Under the pieces are notes generated by a model. It was not told the origin of the DNA. It worked only from the letters and a program-made list of their open reading frames with translations, and ran no database searches. A stretch of DNA of 64,000 bases from Branchiostoma floridae (taxonomy: Eukaryota > Chordata > Leptocardii > Amphioxiformes > Branchiostomatidae): the NCBI RefSeq assembly GCF_000003815.2, contig NC_049987.1, positions 14,356,266-14,420,265 on the forward strand. The letters run 5' to 3'. Made by a program: the position numbers and the translations under genes. This document shows positions 45,237 to 57,500 of the stretch, in pieces (the first letter of the stretch is position 1; each line of letters opens with the position of its first letter).

Positions 45237-46639
45237 TTCCACCCAGATAACGTTGAACACCGGGGCCAACTGTGTGCTTAGCCTGGTCAGCATCTTTTGA
45301 GAGTCCAAATCAAATTCTTCTTAACAGAATACATGTAGATCGGCTCAGTGTAGTTTCAAACAAACCTGCTTTCTTCAAGTGGTCAACTCTATTTCAGACA
45401 TTTTTGTTTTCTTCAACAATGTAATCTGGGGGTTATATTACTAGCCCATTGTTTTGTTCTGGATTTACACCTTTAGTTACAAAGAAAGTAATGAGCAAAA
45501 CTGGACTTTTTATAGAGAAGGGTTTGTGACAGATGTGATGATTGGACAGGAGCTTGATGATGATTGGTCATTGCAGCTGAGCATGTGATTGGTCCTGGTG
45601 GGTCATGTGGTGTTATGGGTAAACAGGAAGTTTAATTTGGTCAAAATATTGTAATAAGATTAGAACTTTTACAGTTGTCATAATTAGGGTAGTTGTTTGT
45701 GATCTTTATGGTACTCATAGTAGTCAAGCCTCCCTTTTAAAGTGGAATTGTCTACATTTTTAACACCTTACCATTTTCTTAAACTTTCACCTGAATTGAT
45801 GAGTAGATTTTCCAATCTCACCTTTAAGAAGGTTTCAGTCTCCCCTTTAAAATACTTTTCAATACAATACTCATTTTTGAATACCAGTACATTTTCAGCC
45901 AGGTACCAATGGCTCAACTGCACATCTTTAGCATAACTGTCTGCAGTGCACATAGAAGCACCAACAGTGCAATGGAAGGATGGAAATATTAAAAGTGCAT
46001 TGAATTTCTTGATTTCTTTGTAAGGAGTTGGTCACTTTTAAGGACATTGTGCTACAAATGTATACTCTTATTGAATATAGTTTGTCACACTCATGCTGAG
46101 TGTTAGTTCCTACAAGTTTTCATCTTAGGTATATGGTTTTCTTAAAGCTAGTACCCAAGAAAACTTGTAAGAAACAATCTTGTCCTTCACAGAGAGCCAA
46201 GTTTTAATCAGATTCATGTAATGTAATAAAGTACATAATGTCAAATTCCATCATCTACCTTGTGGCTAATTGATAATTTACATTTCTTAGACAAGTGTAA
46301 TACAACAATTATAACATGCGTTTACTGTCAACTAAAGTACTAACGTACTAGACAACATTTTGGCACAAATTACATGTATATTTAACATCTATTTTGTGTA
46401 TTAAATAGAAACATTCAAGTTGGGAGAAAAAATAGTTTACAACATTGGACCAACAGAAAAAGAATGTCATTCTAACCAAGTTAATACAAATCAACACTTC
46501 TTAAACTAGTTGATAAACACAGTCTCACAATGACTACGGCTTCTTGCATTTCTACAAGCCCTGGATCGTGAGAGGTTCATGCTTTTGCTTGAATACACAA
46601 GCCTTTTTACCCTGAATGGTCAGGAAGATTGAACAAATG
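45237..46639 (+). other. probable 3' untranslated and intergenic region
   Basis: No coding frame is seen. The first AATAAA-type signal noted well downstream of the small gene is at 46225-46230. Confidence 0.45.
46225..46230 (+). terminator. candidate polyadenylation signal AATAAA
   Basis: AATAAA about 1 kb after the stop codon of the small gene; plausible but unproven. Confidence 0.3.
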
Positions 46640-46867
46640 ATTAATCATACAAAGTTATAACAATAGATTTTTCATTTTTGTTCTTTCACATCTTCTTTGA
46701 CTTTGGAATTCACTTTGACAATCTACAAATGTATATTACCTGTTTTCGAATATCTCAATTTATCTGCTAGCTTTGTACGATTTATAGTATGGTCTTGAAC
46801 TATTTTTTGAAACGAACGAAAATTGATGCATTTGGATGTCATCCATATAATGAAATCAACATGGCCT
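46640..46867 (+). mobile_element. 3' fragment of the hAT-type element (copy 3)
   Basis: Diverged right-hand part of the 19602-20498 element, ending GGATGTCATCCATATAA and then the terminal ATGGCCT. No left end is present. Confidence 0.65.
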
Positions 46868-47127
46868 AATTAAGAATTTTGCTATCTTTTCATTTACTAA
46901 CCTGTCAGATGAAACTATTCACAACTCCAAGACATATACATTGCACTTTGTAAGAATCTGGCTGATTCTCTGTTTTTACGCCTGTTAATGTAGCGGGTTT
47001 GTACTCTTTTCTATTCTTCAACAACAGTTAAGCTCATAGAAGAGAGTAAAAATGTCGGTGAAACACCAAGAATTAGCTAGATCCTTACATCTACTTGGAG
47101 ATAAGTCTCTTGTCATATTAGAGGATG

Positions 47128-50100
47128 TCAGTTTATGACCATGTTGTTTGGCAGGACAAAGTAAGGGTCATTAACATCTCCATCGAAGTGTGCCAGAACT
47201 GTTGAAAAGAAGTTCCTCTCCCAAGTACCAACCCAGGAACTTGATACCTGATCCCCTTTTCTCCTTCCACTCTGCATGGGGCTACCCTCCTGACTATCCA
47301 CACCAAACACAGCTCGAATGTCAGAAACATCGGTATCATTCGGAATATCAACATCAAGTTTTTTTAGAACCTTTAGGATACATCGTTCTTTGTGCTCCAA
47401 GAGCTGTTCATAACTCAAACACGCATGGAAGAAATTAGCCGAATCATCCTGAATCAGATCAAACGCCTTTTGCATGTGCAAGATCCAAAATATGACAAAC
47501 ATGAACGGCGCACCATGTCTAACAGGGCATGTGGCCATGCGTGGATGTTCTAATATATACTGGAACATCTTCGGCGCACCCTTTAGCATCATAGAGAGAA
47601 AGAATGCATCCAACCTCAATGCAGTTACGAAGTAGTAACGCCAATAGCTACCAGAAAACATAAGACTAAGAGTAGAGTCGTAGTAGCTAGGAAGGTCTCT
47701 ATAAAGGAAGATAGTTTTTGCCTCCGGTACTGCCTTCTGCATGAGCTCTGCTACCAGGACTGCGACACTTCGAGGCTTGTAACAGATGACTGTCCGGGAC
47801 GGGTCGTTCTGTAGGAGCCAGAAGTTCAGCAGGGTGATGCTGTGTTTTAGCAGCATCACGGCTTCTTCCGTCTCTTCTGATGTTAGCGGAACATCTCTTG
47901 TGCAAATATGCTGGTAAGAAAAGCAAACAATAATCACATAATATACACACCTACTATTTATTCATTTTATGATAATTCAGTCAGTCCATATCAACAATTT
48001 GCACATCACTCCATGTTGTTTGCTGACTGACTTGAAAATACATCCAAAAACAGCTTTTTTCTTCCGAAAATAGTTTCATCAGGTTGGTAGAATATAGGAG
48101 AATTCTTTATGTGCAACCAGTAAGTACGTATACTAGTACCCAGAACTTACTTTGCTTACTGACTGTCTTTCGATGTCTCTCAGACACCTTCCTCAGAACT
48201 TCTATTAACTGGAGTTCTGCTTCTCGCTTGTTTTGTACCTTTCACAGTTAATCATGAATAAAACATAAGGTTTATCAGTGTAACAGAGTATCACCCAGGG
48301 TCCCAGGAGTACTTTTTGATCACACAGTTGCTAGGCAACAGTTGCTAGGGTACCATGGACACTGAAGTCAGTGGCCTTTCACCCATGACCTAGACCCCAG
48401 GTCATCTCAATTTGACCTACCTGGCAGAGTTGTTCTTACCTCAAAAATCAAAGTGAAGATGTCAGGTTCTGACACGGCCTGTATCTGACTCATCACATCC
48501 AGACCTTTGCACATCAGGGTGGACCCACAACGACCTGCACAATAGACCAAACATAACAAAATGTAGCAATCATATTTATAACAACAGACTGTTTCAGAGA
48601 TTACTTACTGATCAAATGGCTTTCTTTTTTAAAGAATCCTCTTGTGATTACATAAGATAGCACTATTTGATCTTACCTCTACTCTTGATAGCGATGAATT
48701 GGAAATTGAGCAACATTAAAAGATATTCTACAACACGTCATTTTTAAAAAAACATTTATCATAATAATAAATCTCTCATTTGATAACTTTAACAGAAGAG
48801 ATCTAGACTGCTACACTAACTGTTTTCTAATTTTGAATATAAAGCTCTTGTTATATTCAGTGTTGAATCATATGCATAGTTCTAGTGTTATTTTTATTGT
48901 TTCTTACCAGTACTATGCAGGAAGATGTTTTTGACTCCTGACAAAGATTCTGCCAGAGCATCTTCCACTGCTGGCAGCACATCGAAGGGGAGGAGCAAGA
49001 GTTCCTCTGCACTTTCTCGCTGTGCCTGAAAAAATTATCAAGATTTCATACAGTATGTCAGGAAACAATAAGCGTTGAAGGCAGTAAGTAAATTTATCAT
49101 CGAAAAACAGTTACAATTTAAACATTGAAGTTGGCGTAAATTCCAAGACCACGTCCATTGGTTCTTCAAAGAACATGTATTGTCAGATGTATGGGGTCGT
49201 GGAACTCTATAACGTTATTTGTCCTTGTTCTCTAGAAATTATAAGCAAGGAGGTTTTATCCCTCCTTGAAATAAGAAGCTCGAATAACAGGTGGTCGAAC
49301 ACTGGTCCCACGGGATCAAAGCAGGACATCATGAAGGACTCGCTGATTTTGATACATAGACGCACTCGGACGCAACTGATCCCCTGGCCTAGCCTCTCTA
49401 ATGATTAGGCCATGTTGATTTGATTATATGGATGACATCCTCCGGGAATTCCAAAACTGATGCAAGCGAGCGAATAAAAAAAAAGTTTGGCAAAAAAAAT
49501 AAAGTTGCCTTCAGTATGAAATCAAAGTGGCCAGGAAGGTTGAACTATTAACACACATAGTATGGTATACCAACAGTTAGGTGTAGGGACCAGTACATCA
49601 TACGGGTGCAAAACATTTTTTCTTCTGGGACCAATCCGAAAAAAAACAGACCTGAAAAAAAAAAACCCAGAGGAACAGGTTTCGCCAATTACAAAATGGA
49701 CACACTATGTCGGCAGCCATTTGGGGTCTAACCGGGGGGCCAAGAAGACAACAAGAGCGAAGTCAAGTAGAGTTTATAGCCAATTGCACCAAGTTTCTAC
49801 TGTCAAAGGTACAGAGACAGTTAGCCTTTATTACATGGAGATGGGATTTTAAAATGCAATGGGAGTCCAATAATCCACCAAACAGATTCCTTTGTAGCAA
49901 AATTGACCAATTACCATTGTTTTGAGTATTGCCATTTCTCAAGTTTCCACAGACAATCAGGTCCAGGTTCAGATCCAGACCTGGAAATGATCCTCTGAAC
50001 CTGAATTTTCTGTACTGGTACCTCCCCCAACAAACGATAGATTTTTTTCTTTCTGTCCTTTCACATCTTATTCTTTGATTTTAGATTCATTTTGGCATTC

Positions 50101-50981
50101 TATGGCATTAGTTATCTGTTTTCTGATACTTTTTTTTCAATCTACGGAAAATTTGTGCTCATTTTACAGCTGCTTTGCAAAATTTATTGTGTGGTCGAAA
50201 ACTTTTTTTTTTTTTTGGAAATGGCCGAAAATTGGTGCGAGCGCGGATGTCATCCATGTAATCAAATCAACGTGGCCTTAACCACACGCGACCATGTAAC
50301 GTTGAATATCCAAGCAGATGTTAGGCGGGAATATAGTAGTACATTTCCCGTTTTGTTCACACTCAGTCCCCCACTATGTTGTGATAATGACAGCTCCCAT
50401 AACTTCGGACGAAAGCTATGAATGAGCTCAACTTCACGTACCCACGTGGCTGTTTGAAGACTTGCGTTTTGACGAATGGCAAATGACTCGTTCTTGTATT
50501 GTTTTAATACGTTGCATTTTTTAGACTATGCCTCTAACGTTATGGACCCCAGCAAATCCCAGTGGGCGATACCGAAAAAGTTGTTATGAATCATGAATGA
50601 ATAAAACGTTCCACATTGTCCCCTTAAGCTTTATTATAAGTTTAATACCTGGTACAAAAATGACTTCTTCCTGATGTCGACTCCTTCCCTCACTTTGACC
50701 AGTCCCAGAACTCGCCGATTGAGGTCAAAACTGTACACTGAGAGCTGTGCGCCATTATCCAGGAGGAATTTTACAGGGTCGGATACTGCTTCTCCCGTGT
50801 CCGTATCAAACACAGATTCTGAAGTACTCTTCGTTTGACTTTGAGATGTCGACCGTTGCACCGGTAACAAGTCGTCCAAATGAGCAAAAGAGATCATGGA
50901 GTTCCCTCCCTTGAGAAAGGATTCACTGCAGCGGACTTTATGTAAGCTGGCCATCTTGTTCCCAAGAAGATTATCCCCCAT
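47128..50981 (-). CDS. sulfotransferase-like protein
   Basis: Four exons join in frame: 50981-50649, 49025-48908, 48534-48440 and 47910-47128, giving 442 residues. The PAPS 5'-phosphosulfate loop, H-S-T-G-R-C-G-S-T-L at about residues 148-157, is built across the exon 2/3 junction. A second cofactor-type motif I-F-L-Y-R-D lies at about 249-254. Sulfotransferases move sulfate from PAPS to hydroxyl or amine acceptors. This is a lancelet-style member with a ~110-residue N-terminal extension (V-Y-S-F-D, V-R-E-G-V-D-I-R-K-K) unlike short cytosolic SULTs. No signal peptide or membrane anchor is visible, so it is probably cytosolic. The substrate is unknown. The ATG at 50981 was chosen because the upstream open sequence has no ATG. 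Intron 1 carries a hAT-type element. Confidence 0.85.
49406..50278 (+). mobile_element. hAT-type non-autonomous element, copy 2, in sulfotransferase intron 1
   Basis: 873-bp homologue of 19602-20498 with both TIRs (left TAGGCCATGTTGATTTGA, right CGTGGCCT). No matching target duplication is seen, so its flanks have changed or recombined. Confidence 0.8.
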
Positions 50982-51006
50982 GTTACTCCGCGGCACTAAT
51001 TTCAAT

Positions 51007-51734
51007 TTTTTGGCAACGACTCAAAAGCGGAGCCGATAGAACTGCGATTGAGTTGAAGGGTACAGACCTCCAATGGCTGGCAGGCACCTGTTGCATGCAT
51101 AAGATGTAGGGAAAAGGCTGTCAAAAGTCACCTACCTAAGGTTTAGTTGGTGAAAATCTCACATTGGCAGGCAAGTCTGACTTCTGAAGAGTGCATATGG
51201 CGATTTTGAAAACATTCGGTTCGGCGCAATGCGCCCCCACAAACAGAATAAGAAACTCTGGTGACCTTTGACCTCCCTGATAACACCCAAACTATACATA
51301 CTCTAGACTGTCTAAAACACTCCAAACATGGTAGAAAGCCTATTTTTCTCACGAAATAAAATAGCCAGAATACCTGCCCATAATTTCCAGCTCCAAAATG
51401 CCAACATTTCCCAACAAAAAGGCTTCTTACACTTACTTTTGCAAGCCATCTTCTATGGCATCAAAATGCTAATTCTGCGCATGTCTGTAATGGTGACCTT
51501 TCACCTGAAAATACAAATCGTACGAATGCCTCCGATAGGGAATCAGTTTAAGAATGTCTCAAGAAGTGTTGGATGGAGCACTTTTGAGGCTAATTACAAG
51601 TATTGAATATATCTAAAGACAACGAAGCATGTAACTACCCTAATATAACATCCCTGTTGAGTTAACTAGTTTTCAAACAGTGGAATACGAAATCTGCAAT
51701 TGTTTTCTCTCTATGCTGTTCTGCGATGTCTAAG
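51007..51734. other. 5' flank of the sulfotransferase gene, no other gene
   Basis: Begins with a dispersed motif (51007-51054, GCGGAGCCGATAGAACTGCG) shared with 20823-20874, directly upstream of the sulfotransferase first exon. The frame at 51328-51606 has no recognisable content. Confidence 0.5.
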
Positions 51735-53289
51735 GGACCGTACGGCGTTTAGTGAGGGGGGAGGGCCGGTCGCCAGAGGGTCGGGTCAAAAATTTTTTGC
51801 TAGGCCCTCCCCCCAGGTAAAAATTTTTTTGCTAGGCCCTCCCCCTGGCAAAATATTTTTTTGCTAGGCCCTCCCCCCTCCTATCAACTTTGAAAAAATT
51901 TTCAAGACGCCAACTTTTAAAACATGCGCTCCCATTTGGAAATGTGCTTTGCGTCCTACTTTTTCATGATTTTTATCGCAAAGCGGATCTCTCGCCCCTA
52001 GTAAAAAAAAGGAAAACAGAATGGCTCAAACTATTTGCTTAATAATAGAGGGATAAATATCTGCTTGATGGAGGCATAAATATTGCTTTATAGCAGCTAT
52101 TTCATTGTTTTGATATCAAAACAACACCTAAAAAGCATTTGTATCTGGATTTCTAGTAGATTTGTGCCACGAAGCGGCGCGTGCCCCGCCCCTTTAATTT
52201 ACGTATTGCAAGCTCGCGGGCCGCCCGGAGCGGCTTGACGGAAACCATTTTCAATGAACATGTACATATAACGTTACATTGTATTTTTAACTTTTTCCTG
52301 GTTCTGTGGTGGTAATAACTTACGGTAAATCGGGGGAAAAATGAAAACCAAAACAACAACACGATTCGACTAACCAAAACTGTAGTGGGGAGGGGGGCGC
52401 CGACGCATGACGCTGATTTTCCCACGGCGGGGTAGACCGATCTCTCTAGCCGCCGGCGGGCGCGAGAACGCTGACTTGCCGGAGATCTTTTAAAAATGAC
52501 ACGCTTTTTTGTCACGATTTCGTGCATTGCTTTTTTAGGGGAAAATTTTCTGTTTACTAGGACATTTCTATGAAAAAAAAATACGAGGGTTTCAAGTTTT
52601 TGCGAACGACGTTTTGAACACCATGTCTGGCGCCAAAGGCACGAAGAATCGCAAGGTAGGTCCGGGGAAATTTTGAAATCTTGACCCTCTTAAAAGCTGT
52701 TTCCTGCAGTTTGAGGGAAATATTTTGCTGGCAAACAAAGCTAACTTTAATGGCATTTCAATTTAGAAATACAAAATCAAATCCCCCCGAACACATTATC
52801 ACGATGTCGGCCACCAAAGGCGCGAGGCCGGTCACGTCAAACTAGATCCAGGGAAATTTGCAAATCTTTACCCTCGAGCTCTGAAACGCAATTTCTTTTT
52901 GAGGGCAATAGGACAGGGGTAATTTTTGCTGGCAGACTAATCTAGAGTTTGATAACATTTCTGTAAGTGAAAAAGGTTTTCGAGGGCGATGCATAAGCCC
53001 CGCCCCCTCCCCTTTCGCATTTTCACTGTGTCCCGAGCGCCAACCTTGGGCGATCCCTTGCGAAGGTCCAGAAAAATTTTGAAATCCTGACCCTCTGAAA
53101 CGCTGTTTCTTGGATTTTAAGGGACAAATTTTGCTGGTAGACCAAGCAATTTTTTTTTTTTGCTTGGCCCTCCCCCCAAGTCAATTTTTTTTTGCTGGGC
53201 CCTCCCCCTGGCAAAATATTTTTTTGCTAGGCCCTCCCCCCCTGGCGACCGGCCCTCCCCCCTCGCTAAATGCCGTACAGTAGCTTTTT
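51735..53289. mobile_element. 1.55-kb non-autonomous transposon with internal repeat modules
   Basis: TGTCTAAG flanks both sides (51727-51734, 53290-53297), an 8-bp duplication. The ends are inverted repeats sharing GAGGGCCGGTCGCCAG and a GTACGGC(G/A)TTTAG(T/C)GAGG stretch. Inside are tandem TTTTTTTGCTAGGCCCTCCC units at both ends and three diverged ~200-bp modules starting near 52622, 52800 and 53025. No transposase frame is seen. hAT-like by duplication length. Confidence 0.7.
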
Positions 53290-53297
53290 TGTCTAAG

Positions 53298-54083
53298 AAC
53301 GTGAGGAAAATGGAAAGTAATTTACATTTGTCTATTATAGGAATTTGCATCGAAAGGTTTAGAGGTTTAGCGAGGTTTAGATGTAAACGTATAACGTTAA
53401 ATGGCGTACAAAAAATGGAAAGTACTACTGCTACAGTACTACGGTATGTTGCCGCGCAATGCTCTGCAGTACTGACTTAACAAGATAGATGTCGCTGTGA
53501 GATTGTTCATGTGTTGATATTTGAAACTTGATACATGTACTTGAGCTACACCATGAGAATCTGGCTTCAGGTGAGCACTATGATTATCATGGCAGCCAAA
53601 AAATGCACAAAATACAGCAAAAAAGACTCAGAAGCTTGCTTTTTGTCTTAGGTTTGGGAGGTGAAAAGTATAGATAACGTTACTTGAAACGAACAGGTGG
53701 ATTTGTACCAAAGGCACTGAGCCAATAAGCCTTTGGCAGCTAAGAAGCTACCTCTTTGGTGACACTGGTGACTGTCTGACTGGTATCAGATACAGAAGTA
53801 CTGTACTTCAGAAGCAGTAGAAAAGAAAATCAATTAAAAATGAAGCGTTTCTCATGGCGATTTTGAAAAGAAATGTGTTCATACTTCTACTTCGGTGAAC
53901 TTTTGGCCTCTCTTCACGGGATTAAAAACGTTTTGTTTTTAAAGTGCTACAAAAATGACTCTTTGGATCGCGTATTGCTATTGTGTATTATATATTACCC
54001 AAATCGTGCACAAAGATCAGAATCATATATTACATTTTTTAAGATTCAAACACCACATTTTCCGCAGAATCCGCTCTCCGGCC
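53298..54083. other. intergenic, no gene seen
   Basis: No conserved frame, repeat or regulatory signal recognised. Confidence 0.6.
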
Positions 54084-54091
54084 AGATACGA

Positions 54092-54212
54092 TAGCCTGGT
54101 ATCCAGCCGTAATTATAGCTCCCGAGTCTCTTCTCTCCTCTTCGCAAATTACGTAATTGCCAGAGAGGAAAGAAGAGACTCGGAAGCTATATTACGGCTG
54201 GATACCAGGCTA
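54092..54212. mobile_element. 121-bp hAT-type MITE
   Basis: Palindromic element starting TAGCCTGGTATCCAGCCGTA and ending with the inverse, arms of about 40 bp, flanked by perfect AGATACGA duplications (54084-54091, 54213-54220). Lies about 320 bp upstream of the CFAP47 start. Confidence 0.85.
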
Positions 54213-54450
54213 AGATACGAGACTCATTTTAAGACCTCATAGGTTTCAATTATCCGCTTGATTACGCAGCGAATATTTTCCTCTCATTGTATACTGTAGA
54301 AATAGTAGATACAAATATGACATAAGTTTTAATTGTTAATCTTTAACATGACTCTGTAGTATGATTTGTAGATTTTAGAGACATAAACAAAGTCATTTCT
54401 TTTCTTAATCATGTAAAATAGTGGTGAGCTATAGGGTCGTGGCGTTGGAG

Positions 54451-54463
54451 AACGCCTGGCAAC
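54451..54463 (+). promoter_or_regulatory. imperfect RFX X-box upstream of CFAP47
   Basis: AACGCCTGGCAAC lies 72 bp before the start codon. The right half GGCAAC fits the RGYAAC half-site and the left half ends in the expected GCC. RFX factors commonly control ciliary genes from this distance. A YY1-like AACATGGCGG at 54475-54484 overlaps a six-codon uORF (54478-54495). Confidence 0.4.
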
Positions 54464-54534
54464 TGTTTCCAAACAACATGGCGGTCGGGGACTGAATTAA
54501 ATCAACTCTGCAGGAACTTTTCAAACGTTTTACC

Positions 54535-57500
54535 ATGGAAGGAGACGTGGCCGGGGTCAGAATCAACCCTCCCGTGGTGGAATTCATAGACATCGTTCCA
54601 AACGAACAATACAAATGTACCCTGACCGTCCAGAATATCAGCAGAGCGAGCAAAATTATCAAGTTCCACGCGCCTTCAACCAGCGTGAGTAGGACTACTT
54701 TCCTTGCGTGATGAGTTCAAATCTCAACGCTAACCTGCTTTTAATTTGCATTTATGGGACTCTAATGGAGCGTATAAGTCGTATACAGGCTTCGTAAATG
54801 TTTTATGCTTCATTTTATTCCCGTGCACTGCGAGAACATCTCTTTTTAAGTGGAAATTCTGACGTTTTTGGCGCTGTTATTTAGGAAACTGACGACGTAA
54901 ACAGTTGGTGTTTGTGGGAGGGGGGCGTTAGTGCTCAAACCGTTCTCAAAGTTGATATTAGGCTGTCTGCAAACAAGAATAAACTGTTTATTCCCTGACG
55001 CAGTTTTAATCAAAAGCTTTGAGAACATATTAATGAAAATGCAGGGATTGAACATAGCGACGTTTGAACATTATGTGACATACAAAAACACACATACAGT
55101 CATACTAAAATTAACATAATTAACGTTAGTTGCATATCATGGTCAATCAAATGTAAGATAGTCACTTGTAGTGATCAATGTATTAATTAACGTAAATTGT
55201 ATCATTGGAAAATCAAAATGGTGTCAGCAATATTTCTGTTGTATATAATTTGATCAATTCTATAAACATCCAACAGAAACATATCAGATTCTGTAAAATT
55301 TACATGCACTAGTAAGTAGTATGATTTTTTGGTCTTATATAAGCCCTCTCACAGAGATCAGAACACATGTGCAGCAACAGGAAATCTAGGTACTAGTAGT
55401 CAGGGGTAAAGGCTCCGAAATTGAAAACAGTCCTTTACCATTGTTTGGAATTTTACATAACAATTACATCCAGTAGGGGTTTGTTTTCTTTTTCAGGGCC
55501 TTTACCTTTGACATACTGTATTACCTAAAATTCCTGTCACCACCCATGCATTCTGATCTCCATTAGAGGGCTTATCAAATCTTATACAGCACTTGTAAAC
55601 ACTGTCTATATTTTCTTCAGGAGTTCAAGTTGAAGGTCCGTAACCCAGACCGTCCCGTTGCATCCGGTCTGGAGGTTGTTGCGACCGTGGACTTCCAGAC
55701 AGACAAGAATGATGACTGTAAAGACAGGATCATCCTATTGGTGGACGAAGATGTGGTGGAGATACCACTCTATGCGTAAGTGCTCTGGTACTACAGGGGT
55801 TTAAATGCAGTACTGACCGACAGTGTGTTTACATTTGCATAAAACGTTCTGTATTTGAGTTTGCAGCTTAGTGTAGAAAATTACACAGTACTGGTCAATT
55901 TCCAAAATGATTGTTTCCTTCAAATGTAGTACAATGATACAAAATCTCAGTAAAATGTAACAGTCATATTTAGCCAGGAACTCAATCTATATTGTACAAT
56001 TTCTTCTATATGGGCTATAAGTACCTGTAACCCACTCCAGAGCATCATATCAAAATATCTAAATTCTGATGATTAGATCATGAATATGAACATTTAATAT
56101 TTAGACTGGAGGAAAGGGAATTTTTATTATGTATACGTTTGTTGGGGATGGAACTAGGTGAGGTGAGGTGGAAGTTTGTTTGGACATGAGTGTCCTAGAG
56201 AAAGTTGAATATGCCACTGTAGATAAGATGTAGATGAAAGAAATTGCTGCCTTTGTGTTCTTTGGCCAAATTTTTGGGACAATACAGGCTTATAATGCAT
56301 TCTCTCATGTTACTTAGTGTCGGTTAATAATTTAAACTCTATGCTCCTTTCAATAGCTTCACCCCCAGTCCTATCATGGTTCTTCACGGTCCCGTGGACT
56401 ACGGCATGGTTGTTGCGGACAGTCGGATCCTGAGGCGCGAGACCGTGGTAGAGAACCATGGCTCCATGCCGGGGGAGTTCAAGATCAAGTACAGCGGTTC
56501 CCTGCCCATCACCATCGCACCTGTGTCAGGGACGGTCGAGCCAAGGTCATACCAGATCATCAGGGTCAGTCTCAAATGTTCTCAATTGTACAGTAACAGA
56601 AATTCAGTCTATTAGAAAATATGTCCTGTTAGACTTAAGAACTCATTCTGCACAATAAATGAATGAATTAATGAAAGACAGCAGAATTAATGAAACGTCT
56701 GACCATTTTCCAAATTTTTTAAATTAAAAGCTGGTTTAAAGTCCAGTTGCTTGAGTATATAAGTGTTCCCTTGCATATCATATTGCCTGGATGTCTAACC
56801 TTCATCAACAAATGAAGGTCTACATTGCACATTTTTGCAATACTGGGCTAACGGGTCACAACAAAACATGTACAAAGTTGAAAAAAGCAAGGGACATGAC
56901 ACATGTAGTCTTTTATGTCAAGCTTTTCACTTATGATTTTAGACATAACAACATGAGGTATTATTTAACACTATGCTCTCTGTTAACAAAATAAGACTTG
57001 AACTCTGCTGTCTTTACAGATTGAATTTGCAACCAAAGATCCTGGAACATTTGAAGAAGAGGTTGAGTAAGTAACATTATTATATCACTCTTCCATCTAT
57101 TGTGTTTAACTTTATCTCAACTTTGTCAAGCTCTTTCCCAATATCCTCCCCTCCCCCTTTCTGACGTGTAAAATGGAGCAGTCCTCACAGCCCTGCTATG
57201 TTTACAGAGTGCGGCTGGAAGGTCAGGACCCACGCACACTCGTCATCAAGGGGTGTGTGGTGGAACAGAAACTGCACCTACACAACAAGGACAACGAGCC
57301 TTTAGACTGTGTGAAGTTCGGCTCCACCTTCTACGGGACAGACTGTATTGAAACAGGCTATCTGTACAACGAGGGGCCAAAAGAGATCAGCTTTGTGGCC
57401 ATACTGGATGAAGGAGGGGTAGGAGAAGAGGCTGTAAGTGGTTTTTGACATTTTTTGGCAATACCTCAGGGGTGGAGCTGATAGTAGTTCAGTACCTCAT

